Positions 25,590 through 33,766 of a stretch of 45,592 nucleotides of DNA are shown here, piece after piece. Under the pieces are notes generated by a model that saw only the letters and a list, made by a program, of their open reading frames with translations, made no database searches and was not told where the DNA came from. The translations under genes and the position numbers were made by a program. The DNA is from a bacterium. Its GTDB lineage: Bacteria > Desulfobacterota > Deferrisomatia > Deferrisomatales > BM512. The stretch lies in contig SCTA01000004.1 of the NCBI GenBank assembly GCA_004322275.1, forward strand, positions 1 to 45,592, read 5' to 3'. The first letter of the stretch is position 1. Each line of letters opens with the position of its first letter.

Positions 25590-25806
25590 AAAATCGTCAC
25601 GTTTTGATGGGGGGATTCACGGCGGCAAAACTCGATAAGGCCCACCCCGCCGCCGCAGGAAAACTCTCCCGTAAAAGTCGCTCATTTCCGCTTTGTTTCG
25701 CCTCCCGCATCGAGGAGGCGGTTTGGTTACTTCCGGTTAGTCTGCCTGATAAATCCGTCAGGCTTTCAACCATCGGGGCAACCCGGTAACTCAAGAGGGA
25801 GTGAAG
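25590..25806 (+). other. Possible structured leader of the secreted repeat protein
   Basis: Several strong hairpins sit before the gene: CGCCTCC with GGAGGCG (about 25700-25720), GCCTGA with TCAGGC (about 25744-25762), and a possible outer pairing of CCGG (25733-25736) with CCGG (25783-25786). The region ends in a GAGGGAG ribosome-binding site at 25796-25802. I tested it against the c-di-GMP, cobalamin and molybdenum riboswitch patterns I know and found no match, so this is only a candidate structured 5' region. Confidence 0.3.
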
Positions 25807-26887
25807 ATGAAAGCACGACTCGGAATCAGTCTCGCAATTTGGTCGCTCGGCGCATGCCCTGCAAAGCGCGCCCGCGTTGGCGGCGCAAAGCATCTACTCC
25901 TCCGACATCGTAGACGGCCAGGTAATGACCGCCGACCTCGCTTCGGGCGCGGTAACAAACGCCAAACTTGGCTCTGACGTAGAGGCGAGAATCGCCGCAG
26001 TGGAAAGCGCGCTTGCGAACCTGCAAACGCAAAACACGGCCCTCGCGAGCGCAGTCGCGGCCCTCCAGACGGAAAACGCGAGCCTCCAAACCCAAGTCAA
26101 CAACAAGCAGACCCAGATCGACGCGTTAGCGAGCGATGTCGCCAATCTTCAAGCCACCAACACCAGCCTTCAAAGCCAAATCAACCAGCTCGGAGCGGAC
26201 CCCGTTTTCGAGCTAGGCAACTACGTCAGCATCGACACAAACACCATCAACGACCTCGCCGGACCCCACGTCATCTTCACCGGGGCGAATGTGCATGTAA
26301 GAAGCGGATCGGGGTACACCGATGAGAATCCGATAACCGGTTTAGGCAACCTGATTGTCGGTTACAACGAAAACTTGCTTTTCGGGCATCTCCGCACCGG
26401 TTCTCACAATCTAGTAGTCGGTTCTGAGCACGGATTTACAAATAACGCAGGATTTGTGGCCGGGTACGACAATTCACTTCAGGCAGCTTTTGCAAGCATT
26501 TCTGGAGGGGAAGAAAATACCGCCGCCGGGGCAAGATCGAGCGTATCAGGTGGTATTCTCAATGAAGCCAATGGAAACCTCTCCAGCCTAAGCGGAGGCT
26601 ATAACAACAGAGCCAACGGCGCTTATTCGAGCGTAACCGGAGGGCAGAACAACATAGCAGAAGCTTGGGCCTCGGCCGTATCCGGGGGCCAGCAAAATTA
26701 TGCGCTTGGATATTCCTCATCCGTAAGCGGTGGAGCTGTAAATCGTGCAGAAGCTGATTATTCCTCCATAAGTGGAGGTGAACACAACTTCGCAAGGGGT
26801 CTTGTATCTTCTATTAGCGGAGGCTTCTACAGATCAGCCAACGGTTCACATGACTGGGTTGCTGGCACCCTCTGGCAGGACCAATAA
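25807..26887 (+). CDS. Secreted coiled-coil / YadA-head-repeat protein, signal peptide frameshifted
   Basis: A strong GAGGGAG site precedes ATG 25807, which opens a signal-peptide-like start (MKARLGISLAIWSLG). This frame closes soon; the main frame, one base off, is open from about 25811 and contains the rest of the signal (ALQSAPALAAQ). One extra base between about 25838 and 25860 would explain it; otherwise translation must start at TTG 25877. The mature part has a ~70-residue trimeric-type coiled coil (LANLQTQNTALASAVAALQ), then a beta region. Eight 15-residue units of the SxSGGxxNxAxG type follow (about 26496-26860), like the left-handed beta-roll heads of YadA. The C-terminal barrel of a real trimeric autotransporter is absent, so surface attachment is unexplained. 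Confidence 0.75.
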
Positions 26888-26896
26888 CCAAGTCCC

Positions 26897-26930
26897 AAAA
26901 GGGGCCGGGCGGACCGGCCCCTTTCTTTTC
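26897..26930. terminator. Bidirectional rho-independent terminator
   Basis: GGGGCCGG (26901-26908) and CCGGCCCC (26914-26921) form a perfect 8-bp stem with AAAA on the left and TTTCTTTT on the right. It follows the repeat-protein stop by 10 bases and ends transcription of the convergent GT-C/TPR gene as well, since that gene stops at 26929. Confidence 0.85.
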
Positions 26931-28680
26931 ACATTTTTTGGATAACGCTCGCGAGACTGGCGCGGGCGTTTGGATCGTTGGGAGAAATGCGGAGGGCTTC
27001 ACGGAAGTATTTGGCGGCCTCGGCGTACTGTTTTTTCTCAGCGAGGCCGGTTCCGGCAATCATGTTGGCCTTGAATTCGCCGCCCAAAGCTTTTATGACT
27101 ACTCGATCTTGGCCACCGGGCCAGCGAGAGGCGTTTTCAAGCGCCTTTTTCGCCGCGCCGGGCTTGTCGCCTGCAAGAAGAAGAACCCCGGCGAGCCGGT
27201 CGTTGAAGTCGTAGTCATTGGGGTTTATGGAGAGTTCCCTCTTCAAAAGCGCAGCCGCTTCGGCGTAGTTTTCCAGCATGGCGACGGCAAGTCCCCTGTA
27301 ACCGCTGGCCCTCGGGAAATTCGGGTCGAGCGCGAGCGCCTGACCGCAGTAGTCGTAGGCCGCGCGGTAGTCCTGGGCGTAAAAGCTGGCTATGCCGAGA
27401 TACTTTTTCGCCGCCGGGCTTTTCCCGCCGGTGATCTTGTCTGTGCGTCCGAAGAGGGTGGAGGTGTCCTTCCAGAGGGAGACCTGAGGATAGCTGCGCG
27501 CGGCGAGAAGGGACAGCAGAACCGCCCCGAAGATGGCGAGCGGCCTTCGGTCTTCGGCGAAACGCTCGTAAAGACGCGCCGCTGCCCAGACTATCCCGGC
27601 CATCAGCCCGACGTGCGGCACGTAGGTAAAGCGGTCTGCGAAGGAGTTGACGCCGGTTTTGACGATTCCGCTTCCTGGCAAGAGGACTAGGAGATACCAG
27701 AACCAGCCGAAGGCGATCTCGGGGGATTTTTCGCGAAACCTCCAGGCCGGAAAAGAAATCAGCGCAATCGCCGCGAGACAGATAAGCCCGAGCACCGCGT
27801 CTGCAGTTACGTTGTATTCCTCACCCCGCAGGTAGAGGCCTGCGGGCCAGAAGGTTTCGTAAAGGTAGGCGAGGTAATTTACGGCGGCGTTTAATATTCC
27901 GCTTAACCCGGTCCTTTGCCCCAACTCGCCGCCTTCGATTTGCTGCGCCTTTATCGTTACGACCGCGAAAACCGCCGAGAAGGCGAATAGGTGGGCTTTT
28001 TCGAGAAGAAGAGTTCGCCAGACGGGGAGATTCTCTCTGAATTTTCCTTTCGGGATGCGTCCCAGCGGCCAGAAGTCCAGAAGCAGAAGCGCGGCGGGCA
28101 GAACCACCACTACCGGCTTCGACATCAGGCCCAGAAGAGTCAAAACCGCGACCGCCGCTAGCCAGAGCCGCTTCCCGGTCTTCGCGTAGCTGACGTGGCC
28201 GAGGCAAGCCAGCAGAAAGAAAAAACCCGCCAGCACGTCTTTTCGCTCGGTCACCCATGCCACAGACTCGGCGCGTAGCGGGTGGAGGCCGAAAAGCGCG
28301 GCGGCGAAAAAGCTCTTCCAGTTCGAGCCGGTGGCCGAGCGAAAGAGCCAGAAGACTAGGAGGACGTTGAGAAGGTGAAGTATTGCGTTGGTGCGGTGAA
28401 ACGCTCCTGCATCATTGCCGAAAAAACTCGCGTCGGCCATGTAGGAGAGCCAAGTGACTGGAATCCAGTACTGCTGCTGAAAATGCGAGAACGCCACCTT
28501 GACGCCCCCCCAAGCAAGTCCGCCGGTTACAAGGGGGTTTTGGAACACATAAGCGCCGTCGTCGATGTTGACGAATCCAAACCCCGTCGTTTGCCAATAG
28601 ACGGCGAGCACGAGCAGAGAGAGGAGGAGCGCGGGAAGCGCCGTCGAATATTTTCTGCCGATCATGTGCTCATGATACAC
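26929..28680 (-). CDS. Membrane GT-C-type glycosyltransferase-like protein with TPR tail
   Basis: This 583-residue protein has about ten hydrophobic segments followed, from about residue 390, by tetratricopeptide repeats (AKKYLGIASFYAQDYRAAYD, PRASGYRGLAVAMLENYAEA and others). The membrane part has the motif set of TMTC-like proteins: VNIDDGAYVFQNPLV in the first loop, FHRTNAILHLLN, GLHPLRAESVAWVTERKD and SKPVVVVLPAALLLLDFW. Eukaryotic TMTC proteins are O-mannosyltransferases; the bacterial relatives are presumed to glycosylate proteins with polyprenyl-linked sugars. The GTG start at 28680 has GGGGAGA just upstream; an ATG 15 bases in is too far from it. Confidence 0.82.
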   Translation of the reverse strand: MYHEHMIGRKYSTALPALLLSLLVLAVYWQTTGFGFVNIDDGAYVFQNPLVTGGLAWGGVKVAFSHFQQQYWIPVTWLSYMADASFFGNDAGAFHRTNAILHLLNVLLVFWLFRSATGSNWKSFFAAALFGLHPLRAESVAWVTERKDVLAGFFFLLACLGHVSYAKTGKRLWLAAVAVLTLLGLMSKPVVVVLPAALLLLDFWPLGRIPKGKFRENLPVWRTLLLEKAHLFAFSAVFAVVTIKAQQIEGGELGQRTGLSGILNAAVNYLAYLYETFWPAGLYLRGEEYNVTADAVLGLICLAAIALISFPAWRFREKSPEIAFGWFWYLLVLLPGSGIVKTGVNSFADRFTYVPHVGLMAGIVWAAARLYERFAEDRRPLAIFGAVLLSLLAARSYPQVSLWKDTSTLFGRTDKITGGKSPAAKKYLGIASFYAQDYRAAYDYCGQALALDPNFPRASGYRGLAVAMLENYAEAAALLKRELSINPNDYDFNDRLAGVLLLAGDKPGAAKKALENASRWPGGQDRVVIKALGGEFKANMIAGTGLAEKKQYAEAAKYFREALRISPNDPNARASLASVIQKM

Positions 28681-28877
28681 AAATCTCCCCTTGCGGTTAA
28701 AGTTTTTACTGCTTCCGCCTGAGATTCTCGAACGCTACCGAGGAAAAGATAATCCACAATATCTAGTGCCCGGCAAATAAAAAAACCACTTTCCCTAGTG
28801 CGTTTGCCCTTTACACCCCACCCTTCCTCGGCTAGAATTACCCCTCTGAAGGATTAAAAACCGGCGGCAAAGTGTAG

Positions 28878-28895
28878 GATGGGCTTTAGCCCATC
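28878..28895. repeat. Palindromic repeat GATGGGCT-TT-AGCCCATC, copy 1
   Basis: This perfect 8-bp hairpin with a two-base loop is preceded by GTAG and lies 49 bases before smc. The same element, in opposite orientation with loop AA, lies at 33551-33568. Its location in the smc leader could affect expression. Confidence 0.7.
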
Positions 28896-28943
28896 GCTTG
28901 ATTCCTTCCTGCATCAGCCCCGCCAAGCTTTTCGGGACGGGCC

Positions 28944-31900
28944 ATGAAGATAAAGAAACTTGAAATCTTCGGTTTCAAAACCTTTCCAAAACCCACCGAG
29001 ATTCTCTTCCACGAGGGTATAACCTCCGTCGTCGGGCCGAACGGCTGCGGCAAGTCGAACATCATCGACGCTATGCGCTGGGTGATGGGCGAAAAGTCCG
29101 CCAAGGGGCTTCGCGGCGAGGCGATGGGCGACATAATCTTCTCCGGCTGCGAATCCCGAAAGCCTCTCTCTTACGCCGAAGTCACCCTGACCCTCACCGA
29201 CGTGGAGGGGTGCCTCCCCGAAAAGTTCGGCAATTACCACGAGATCGCCGTCACCAGAAGACTCGACAGAAACGGCGAGTCCGAATACTTCATAAACAAG
29301 ACCCCCTGCAGGCTCCGCGACATCACCGAACTCTTCCTCGACACCGGGCTCGGAAAGCGCGCCTACTCGATCGTCGAGCAGGGGCGCATAGACGCTATCC
29401 TCTCCTCCAAGCCGGTCGAGCGCCGCTACCTCATCGAGGAGGCCGCCGGGCTCTCCAAGTACCGCGCCCGCCGCGACGAAGCCCTCGTCAAGATGCGCCA
29501 CACCTCCGAGAACCTTGAGCGCCTCACCGACATAATGACCGAGGTCGGCAGGGAGATGGGGAGTTTGAAGCGGCAGGCGGGGAGGGCCAGAGCCTTCAAG
29601 GAGCTTCGCTCCGAAAAGCGCGGGCTGGAGCGCCAGTCGATGATTCACGGCTGGCGGGCGCTCGCGGAAAAGCTGGCGGCGGCGGCGGACGAGGTCAAGC
29701 TCGCCGACGAGGCGCTTGCCGCGGCGCGGGTCGAAGCCGACCGCCTCTCTCTGGAGCTCGAAGCCCTCCGCCTCTCCCTCCTCGAAAAATCGAAGAAGCA
29801 CGAGGACTGCCAGCGCATCATCTACTCCCTCAAGGGGCAGATTTCCGAGCGCGAAAGCCGGTCGGGTTTCCTCGAAAAAGAGACCGGCGGCCTCGCCGAG
29901 CGCAGCCGGGGCGCGGAGGAGGAGTCAAAGAACCTCGAACGCCAGTCCGCCTCCGTCCTTGAGGAGATGAACGCCCTTGACGAAGAGTTTCAGCGCCTCT
30001 CCGCCCGCATAGAGGCCGACGAAGACGCCCTTGTCGAGCTTATGGAGGCGCAGTCGAAGACCCACGAAGCCAAACGGAAGGCGGAGCACGCCATCGAGGA
30101 GAAGAAGCGCGACCTCTTCGCCGTCTCCTCCAGGCTCTCAACCCTCGCGACAAACCTCGACCACGCCCAGCGGCGCGAGCGCGAGGCGCAAAGAAGGCTC
30201 GGCGACATCGAAAGGGATATGGAAGACCTCTCCGGCAAGATTGACGAGGTCAGCGCCGAGGCCGAATCCCACAAAAAAGAGCTTCACACCGCCAAAAACG
30301 CCCACGAAAACGCGCTGGAGGAGAGGGAGACGGTAGCGGAGGACTTGGAAGACGCCGTCCTTCACCGCGACAACCTCCAAAAGCGCGTCGAGACGACGAG
30401 GCGCGAGCTCGGGGCGGCAGAATCGCAGCTTGAAGCCCTCTCCAGCCTCAAGGACAACCTCGACATTTACGGCGAGGGGGTCAAGGCCTACCTCCGCCAC
30501 GCGAGGGAGAAGAAGCTCTTCGGGGTGCGCGGCGTCATGGCCGACGCTATCTCCGTCCCCGGCCGCTACGAGGCCGCGCTGGAAGCCGCCCTCGGCGAGA
30601 GGCTCCAGTACGTCGTCGTCGCCGATTCCCTCCAGGCCTTCGAGGCGGTGGATTACCTGAAAGGAGCGAAGGCGGGCAGGTCCTCCTTCGCACCCGTAGA
30701 TGCGCGCGACCTCAAGGCTGTAAAGATGCCCGAGGTGAAGGAACCTTGGGCCCACGGCCCGCTGGTGGACCTCGTGAGGATAGAGCCGGGCAGCGACAGG
30801 CTCGCCCGCGCCCTCCTCGGCTCCTTCTACGTCGTCGAGCGCCTCGAAAACGCCCTCGAACTCTGGCGCTCCGGCGCTTCAAACGCCACCTTCGTCACCC
30901 TCGAAGGCGAAACCGTCTCCCCCGAGGGCGTGGTCAGCGGCGGCGTCTCCAGCGTCGAGAACGCGGGGCTGCTGAAACGCAATCGCGAGATTCGCGAGCT
31001 TTCCGACCTGGTATCGCGGCAGAAAGCCGCCCTCGAAGAGGCGGAGGAGAGCTACGAAGAGGCCAGAACCCGCCACCGGGAGCTTGAGGCGCGGATAAAT
31101 TTCATAAAGGAAGAGGCGCACCGCCACGAACTGAAGGTCGCCGACGCCAAAAAGAACATGGACATCAACTCCGAGCGCAAGACCCGCCTCGCGGAGCGTT
31201 ACGAGGCGCTCGAATTCGAGCGCGACAACGTCGAGAGGGAGCTTTCACGCCTCACGGAGCAGATGGAGGAGATGGAGGAATCCCGCCAGAACCTCCTCAT
31301 GGAGCAGGAGCGCGTCGACGAAGAGCTTCACGAGCTGAAAACCGCGCAGGAAGACGCCCAGATAGAGCAGGACAGGGCGCAGCAGGCGCTTTCCGAGGCC
31401 AAAGTGCGCACCGCCGCCGACAGGGGAAGGAAGACCGGCATCGGCGAGCAGGTGCGCACCCTCGGCCAGCAGCGGACGAACTTCGCCGAGCGCGCCAAAA
31501 GGCTGAAGCTGGAGGCGCAGAACCTCGAAAAAGAACGCGAAGAGAGACTGGCCGAACTCCAGAAGGTAAAGATCGAGCGCGAAGAGCTTGAAAGAGAACT
31601 CGGGAGGCGCGAGGAATCCTTTTCCGAGATAATGGAAAACCTCGGCGAGGAGCGCGGGGCGGTCGGCGAACAGGAACGCGCCGCCTCAGAGGCCAGAAGA
31701 AGCGCCGAGATAAAGAAAGAAGCCCTCACCACCGCGCAGTTCGGACTGCGCGAGCTGGAAATTCAGGCCGGGGCTCTGCGCGAGAAGTTCTCCGAGCACA
31801 CCGAAGTCCAGGAGGGAGCGGACGCCGGGATGTCCTCCGACGAAGAGCTTCCCGAGGATTTCGACCCCGCGAAGGCGCAGGAAAAGATAATCGCCCTTAA

Positions 31901-32534
31901 CGAGAAGCTCAAATCCTTCGGCGAGATAAACCTTCTTGCCGACACCGAGTACGAAGACCGCAAGACCCGCTTCGACTTCCTCGAAAAGCAAAAAGCCGAT
32001 CTCGACCAGTCGCTCGAATCGCTCAAGAGCGCCATTCAGCGGATAAACAGGATCTCGCGCGAGCGCTTCGACGAGACCTTCAACGCCGTCAACGAAAAAT
32101 TCCAGGAGGTTTTCCCGACCCTTTTCCGGGGCGGCAACGCCGAGCTTTTCCTCACCAACCCCGAAGACCTCCTCGAAACCGGCATCGACATAAACGTCCA
32201 GCCCCCCGGCAAGCGCCCGCAGAACCTCAGCCTCCTTTCAGGCGGCGAAAAGGCCCTCACGGCGGTCGCCCTCATATTCTCCCTCTTCCTCGTCAAGCCG
32301 AGCCCCTTCTGCATCCTCGACGAGGTTGACGCGCCGCTTGACGACCCCAACGTCGAGCGCTTCACTGACATGCTGCGCCAGATGGCCGGGGCGACCCAGT
32401 TCATGGTCGTCACCCACAACAAGATCACCATGGAGGCCGCCGCGCACCTCTACGGAGTTACTATGACGGAACCTGGGGTAACTGATCTTGTATCTGTAAG
32501 ATTGACGGCGGGGTTGTCGGAAGTGGCGGCATAG
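28944..32534 (+). CDS. smc: Chromosome segregation ATPase SMC
   Basis: The 1196-residue protein has full SMC architecture. The N-terminal ATPase half carries Walker A GPNGCGKS (31-38). A first long coiled coil is followed by a hinge at about residues 510-660 (GEGVKAYLRHAREKKLFGVRG onward) with a GGVSS segment, then a second coiled coil. The C-terminal half has the ABC signature LSGGEKAL (about 1097) and Walker B ILDEVDAPLDD. It compacts and separates chromosomes together with ScpA and ScpB, neither of which is in the window. Coiled-coil segments are very rich in Glu, Arg and Lys, which leaves long open but meaningless frames on the opposite strand. The AT-rich SEC-C gene starts 14 bases downstream. 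Confidence 0.97.
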   Translation: MKIKKLEIFGFKTFPKPTEILFHEGITSVVGPNGCGKSNIIDAMRWVMGEKSAKGLRGEAMGDIIFSGCESRKPLSYAEVTLTLTDVEGCLPEKFGNYHEIAVTRRLDRNGESEYFINKTPCRLRDITELFLDTGLGKRAYSIVEQGRIDAILSSKPVERRYLIEEAAGLSKYRARRDEALVKMRHTSENLERLTDIMTEVGREMGSLKRQAGRARAFKELRSEKRGLERQSMIHGWRALAEKLAAAADEVKLADEALAAARVEADRLSLELEALRLSLLEKSKKHEDCQRIIYSLKGQISERESRSGFLEKETGGLAERSRGAEEESKNLERQSASVLEEMNALDEEFQRLSARIEADEDALVELMEAQSKTHEAKRKAEHAIEEKKRDLFAVSSRLSTLATNLDHAQRREREAQRRLGDIERDMEDLSGKIDEVSAEAESHKKELHTAKNAHENALEERETVAEDLEDAVLHRDNLQKRVETTRRELGAAESQLEALSSLKDNLDIYGEGVKAYLRHAREKKLFGVRGVMADAISVPGRYEAALEAALGERLQYVVVADSLQAFEAVDYLKGAKAGRSSFAPVDARDLKAVKMPEVKEPWAHGPLVDLVRIEPGSDRLARALLGSFYVVERLENALELWRSGASNATFVTLEGETVSPEGVVSGGVSSVENAGLLKRNREIRELSDLVSRQKAALEEAEESYEEARTRHRELEARINFIKEEAHRHELKVADAKKNMDINSERKTRLAERYEALEFERDNVERELSRLTEQMEEMEESRQNLLMEQERVDEELHELKTAQEDAQIEQDRAQQALSEAKVRTAADRGRKTGIGEQVRTLGQQRTNFAERAKRLKLEAQNLEKEREERLAELQKVKIEREELERELGRREESFSEIMENLGEERGAVGEQERAASEARRSAEIKKEALTTAQFGLRELEIQAGALREKFSEHTEVQEGADAGMSSDEELPEDFDPAKAQEKIIALNEKLKSFGEINLLADTEYEDRKTRFDFLEKQKADLDQSLESLKSAIQRINRISRERFDETFNAVNEKFQEVFPTLFRGGNAELFLTNPEDLLETGIDINVQPPGKRPQNLSLLSGGEKALTAVALIFSLFLVKPSPFCILDEVDAPLDDPNVERFTDMLRQMAGATQFMVVTHNKITMEAAAHLYGVTMTEPGVTDLVSVRLTAGLSEVAA

Positions 32535-32548
32535 GATTAAGTATATTC

Positions 32549-33403
32549 ATGAAAATAAAAATCAATAAAGACTCACTTTATGAACATTTGAAGGAACAAT
32601 TGTCTTTTATTCATAGGTCAGCGAAAGCGTTCGACGAAGGTTTTGAAGAGGAATCTAAACGCATGGCTGTGGCACTAAGGATTCTTTTTCATGATACAAA
32701 AAATTCGAGTTCGCTTCTTCGGCAACTTGGAATCAAAAATTCATATTTGTATAGAGATACCTATAAATATCATTTTACGCCAAACATAAGTGGACCTATT
32801 GAGGGCCTTACTGGTTTTTGCATAAAAGCTGATGGGACTGCAAATGCGTATCCTCTGTTAGATAATTTGCCAATAGAAAACAATTTATTAAGGTCATTTG
32901 AAAATTGGTGGAATCAGCAGGTTATAAGAGATAATCTAAATTCTGTATTTACAAGATGCAATCTTGTTCTTAATATTGCCGATACTGATGGCGGAGCGCA
33001 TGTAGACCCAAGACTTGATTGTGAGTACGAAAAATTTGTAAAACAAAATTCTATGGAATGGTGGGTAATTGATAATGGAAATAAGAAACCAATCGGCGCA
33101 CCGCATTTAGCAAGTATTCGCCAGATAGTTCATGAACTCTTTAGCAGCTTGTTTCAAGTTTACCCAGAGTTTAAAAATGATGCTAATATCGAAATTGACA
33201 CTAACAAAAAAGTAGAATTTGCAAAAATACCAATAGAAAAAAATTGCCTTGGAAGAAATGAGCTTTGCCCTTGCGGGAGCGGATTAAAATTCAAGAAATG
33301 CCACATTTCAACGCAATCTAATTATAATTTGCGCAAAAACAATATAAAAAAAAGCACAATAAGTTGTGCCACTCCAACAAGTTTTATGCTTAAAAAGTCA
33401 TAG
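32549..33403 (+). CDS. AT-rich SEC-C-motif protein, unknown function
   Basis: This 284-residue protein is unlike its surroundings: the gene is roughly one-third G+C with A/T-ending codons, while the window is mostly about 60%. The first ~220 residues match no family I recognise (KRMAVALRILFHDTKN, FTPNISGPIEGLTGF, IADTDGGAHVDPRLD). A C-terminal zinc-binding SEC-C motif follows (GRNELCPCGSGLKFKKCH; Cys240, Cys242, Cys251, His252), as in SecA and many small accessory proteins. A Lys/Asn/Ser-rich tail extends past it. It starts 14 bases after smc but probably arrived independently. SEC-C modules fused to unknown N-termini are frequent in mobile and defence-type genes; that link is only suggestive here. 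Confidence 0.8.
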   Translation: MKIKINKDSLYEHLKEQLSFIHRSAKAFDEGFEEESKRMAVALRILFHDTKNSSSLLRQLGIKNSYLYRDTYKYHFTPNISGPIEGLTGFCIKADGTANAYPLLDNLPIENNLLRSFENWWNQQVIRDNLNSVFTRCNLVLNIADTDGGAHVDPRLDCEYEKFVKQNSMEWWVIDNGNKKPIGAPHLASIRQIVHELFSSLFQVYPEFKNDANIEIDTNKKVEFAKIPIEKNCLGRNELCPCGSGLKFKKCHISTQSNYNLRKNNIKKSTISCATPTSFMLKKS

Positions 33404-33404
33404 C

Positions 33405-33439
33405 CCGTAGGTTGGGTGGAGCGAAGCGATACCCAACAA
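33405..33439. repeat. Intergenic palindromic repeat, copy 2
   Basis: GTTGGGT (33411-33417) pairs with ACCCAAC (33431-33437) around a GGAGCGAAGCGAT loop, preceded by CCGTAG. It is the inverted counterpart of 115-146 and differs from it only by two compensated base pairs. Confidence 0.75.
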
Positions 33440-33464
33440 TGACAATGAAGGATATTTGCAACTT

Positions 33465-33539
33465 GTGGGGCTGGCCGCCCCACTCCCGGCCCCACTTCTT
33501 TCTAAAAGAAGTGACAAGGGGAGCGGGGCAGAGCCCCGC
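33465..33539. repeat. Three consecutive perfect hairpins
   Basis: Stems are GTGGGGC/GCCCCAC (33465-33483), CACTTCTTT/AAAGAAGTG with a three-base loop (33493-33513), and GCGGGGC/GCCCCGC with loop AGA (33523-33539). Their tight, regular spacing suggests one composite element rather than three chance palindromes. Confidence 0.75.
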
Positions 33540-33550
33540 AACCATAGCCC

Positions 33551-33568
33551 GATGGGCTAAAGCCCATC
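33551..33568. repeat. Palindromic repeat GATGGGCT-AA-AGCCCATC, copy 2
   Basis: Perfect 8-bp stem, the inverted partner of 28878-28895, followed by CTACA where copy 1 is preceded by GTGTAG. The matching flank shows that this is a real repeat and not only a chance palindrome. Confidence 0.75.
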
Positions 33569-33605
33569 CTACATAACTGTAAACGTGCGAAGCACGCAAA
33601 AGTCA

Positions 33606-33632
33606 CTGGTTTCCCGCTTTCGCGGGAATGAC
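33606..33632. repeat. Short palindromic repeat (TTCCCGC type)
   Basis: TTCCCGC (33611-33617) and GCGGGAA (33622-33628) pair around TTTC and are followed by TGACG. It is the same class as the elements at 10072-10093 and 42988-43017. Confidence 0.65.
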
Positions 33633-33643
33633 GCCGGGGAAGT

Positions 33644-33675
33644 GGTGCGTTACGCCGCTTCGCGGCTAACACACC
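33644..33675. repeat. GGTGCGTTA...TAACACACC palindromic element
   Basis: GTTA-GCCGC type arms pair across a TTCGC loop, followed by CTACA as in the neighbouring element at 33551. The shared CTACA tail hints that these palindromes belong to one superfamily with interchangeable stems. Confidence 0.6.
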
Positions 33676-33718
33676 CTACACAACCTGCCTTTTGCAAGGT
33701 ATCAATCAACACGGCAAT

Positions 33719-33748
33719 AAAAAAACCCCGCCAGTGGCGGGGTTTTTT
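33719..33748. terminator. Bidirectional rho-independent terminator
   Basis: A run of seven As, a perfect stem CCCCGCC (33726-33732) with GGCGGGG (33736-33742), loop AGT, and a run of six Ts. It lies 19 bases past the ppnP stop on the minus strand and can also stop plus-strand read-through from the smc side. Confidence 0.92.
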
Positions 33749-33766
33749 ACGTCTTCAAAACAAGCT

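Larger units (their letters stand above)
33404..33766. other. Non-coding cluster of nine hairpins
   Basis: Between the SEC-C gene and ppnP there is no gene. The 363 bases are filled with successive inverted repeats at 33411-33437, 33465-33483, 33493-33513, 33523-33539, 33551-33568, 33584-33596, 33611-33628, 33644-33675 and the terminator at 33726-33742. At least three belong to repeat types present elsewhere in the window, so the region looks like an accumulation site of dispersed palindromes. Confidence 0.85.

Noticed and set aside
25590-25806. c-di-GMP (GEMM) riboswitch before the surface-repeat gene
   Set aside because: A GGGGCAACCCGG stretch looked similar at first, but the GACGCAAAGCC core is missing on either strand and the order of elements does not fit.
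28914-29801. Long open frame on the minus strand opposite smc
   Set aside because: It is the mirror of the Glu/Arg/Lys-rich smc reading frame in GC-rich DNA, has no domain, and smc is certain.
28878-33568. Composite transposon bounded by the inverted GATGGGCT palindromes
   Set aside because: There is no transposase or target duplication, the ends are only 18 bp, smc is a core gene, and related palindromes occur elsewhere in the window.
33404-33766. CRISPR array in the hairpin cluster
   Set aside because: The hairpins are all different in sequence and unevenly spaced, with no direct repeats or spacers and no cas genes.
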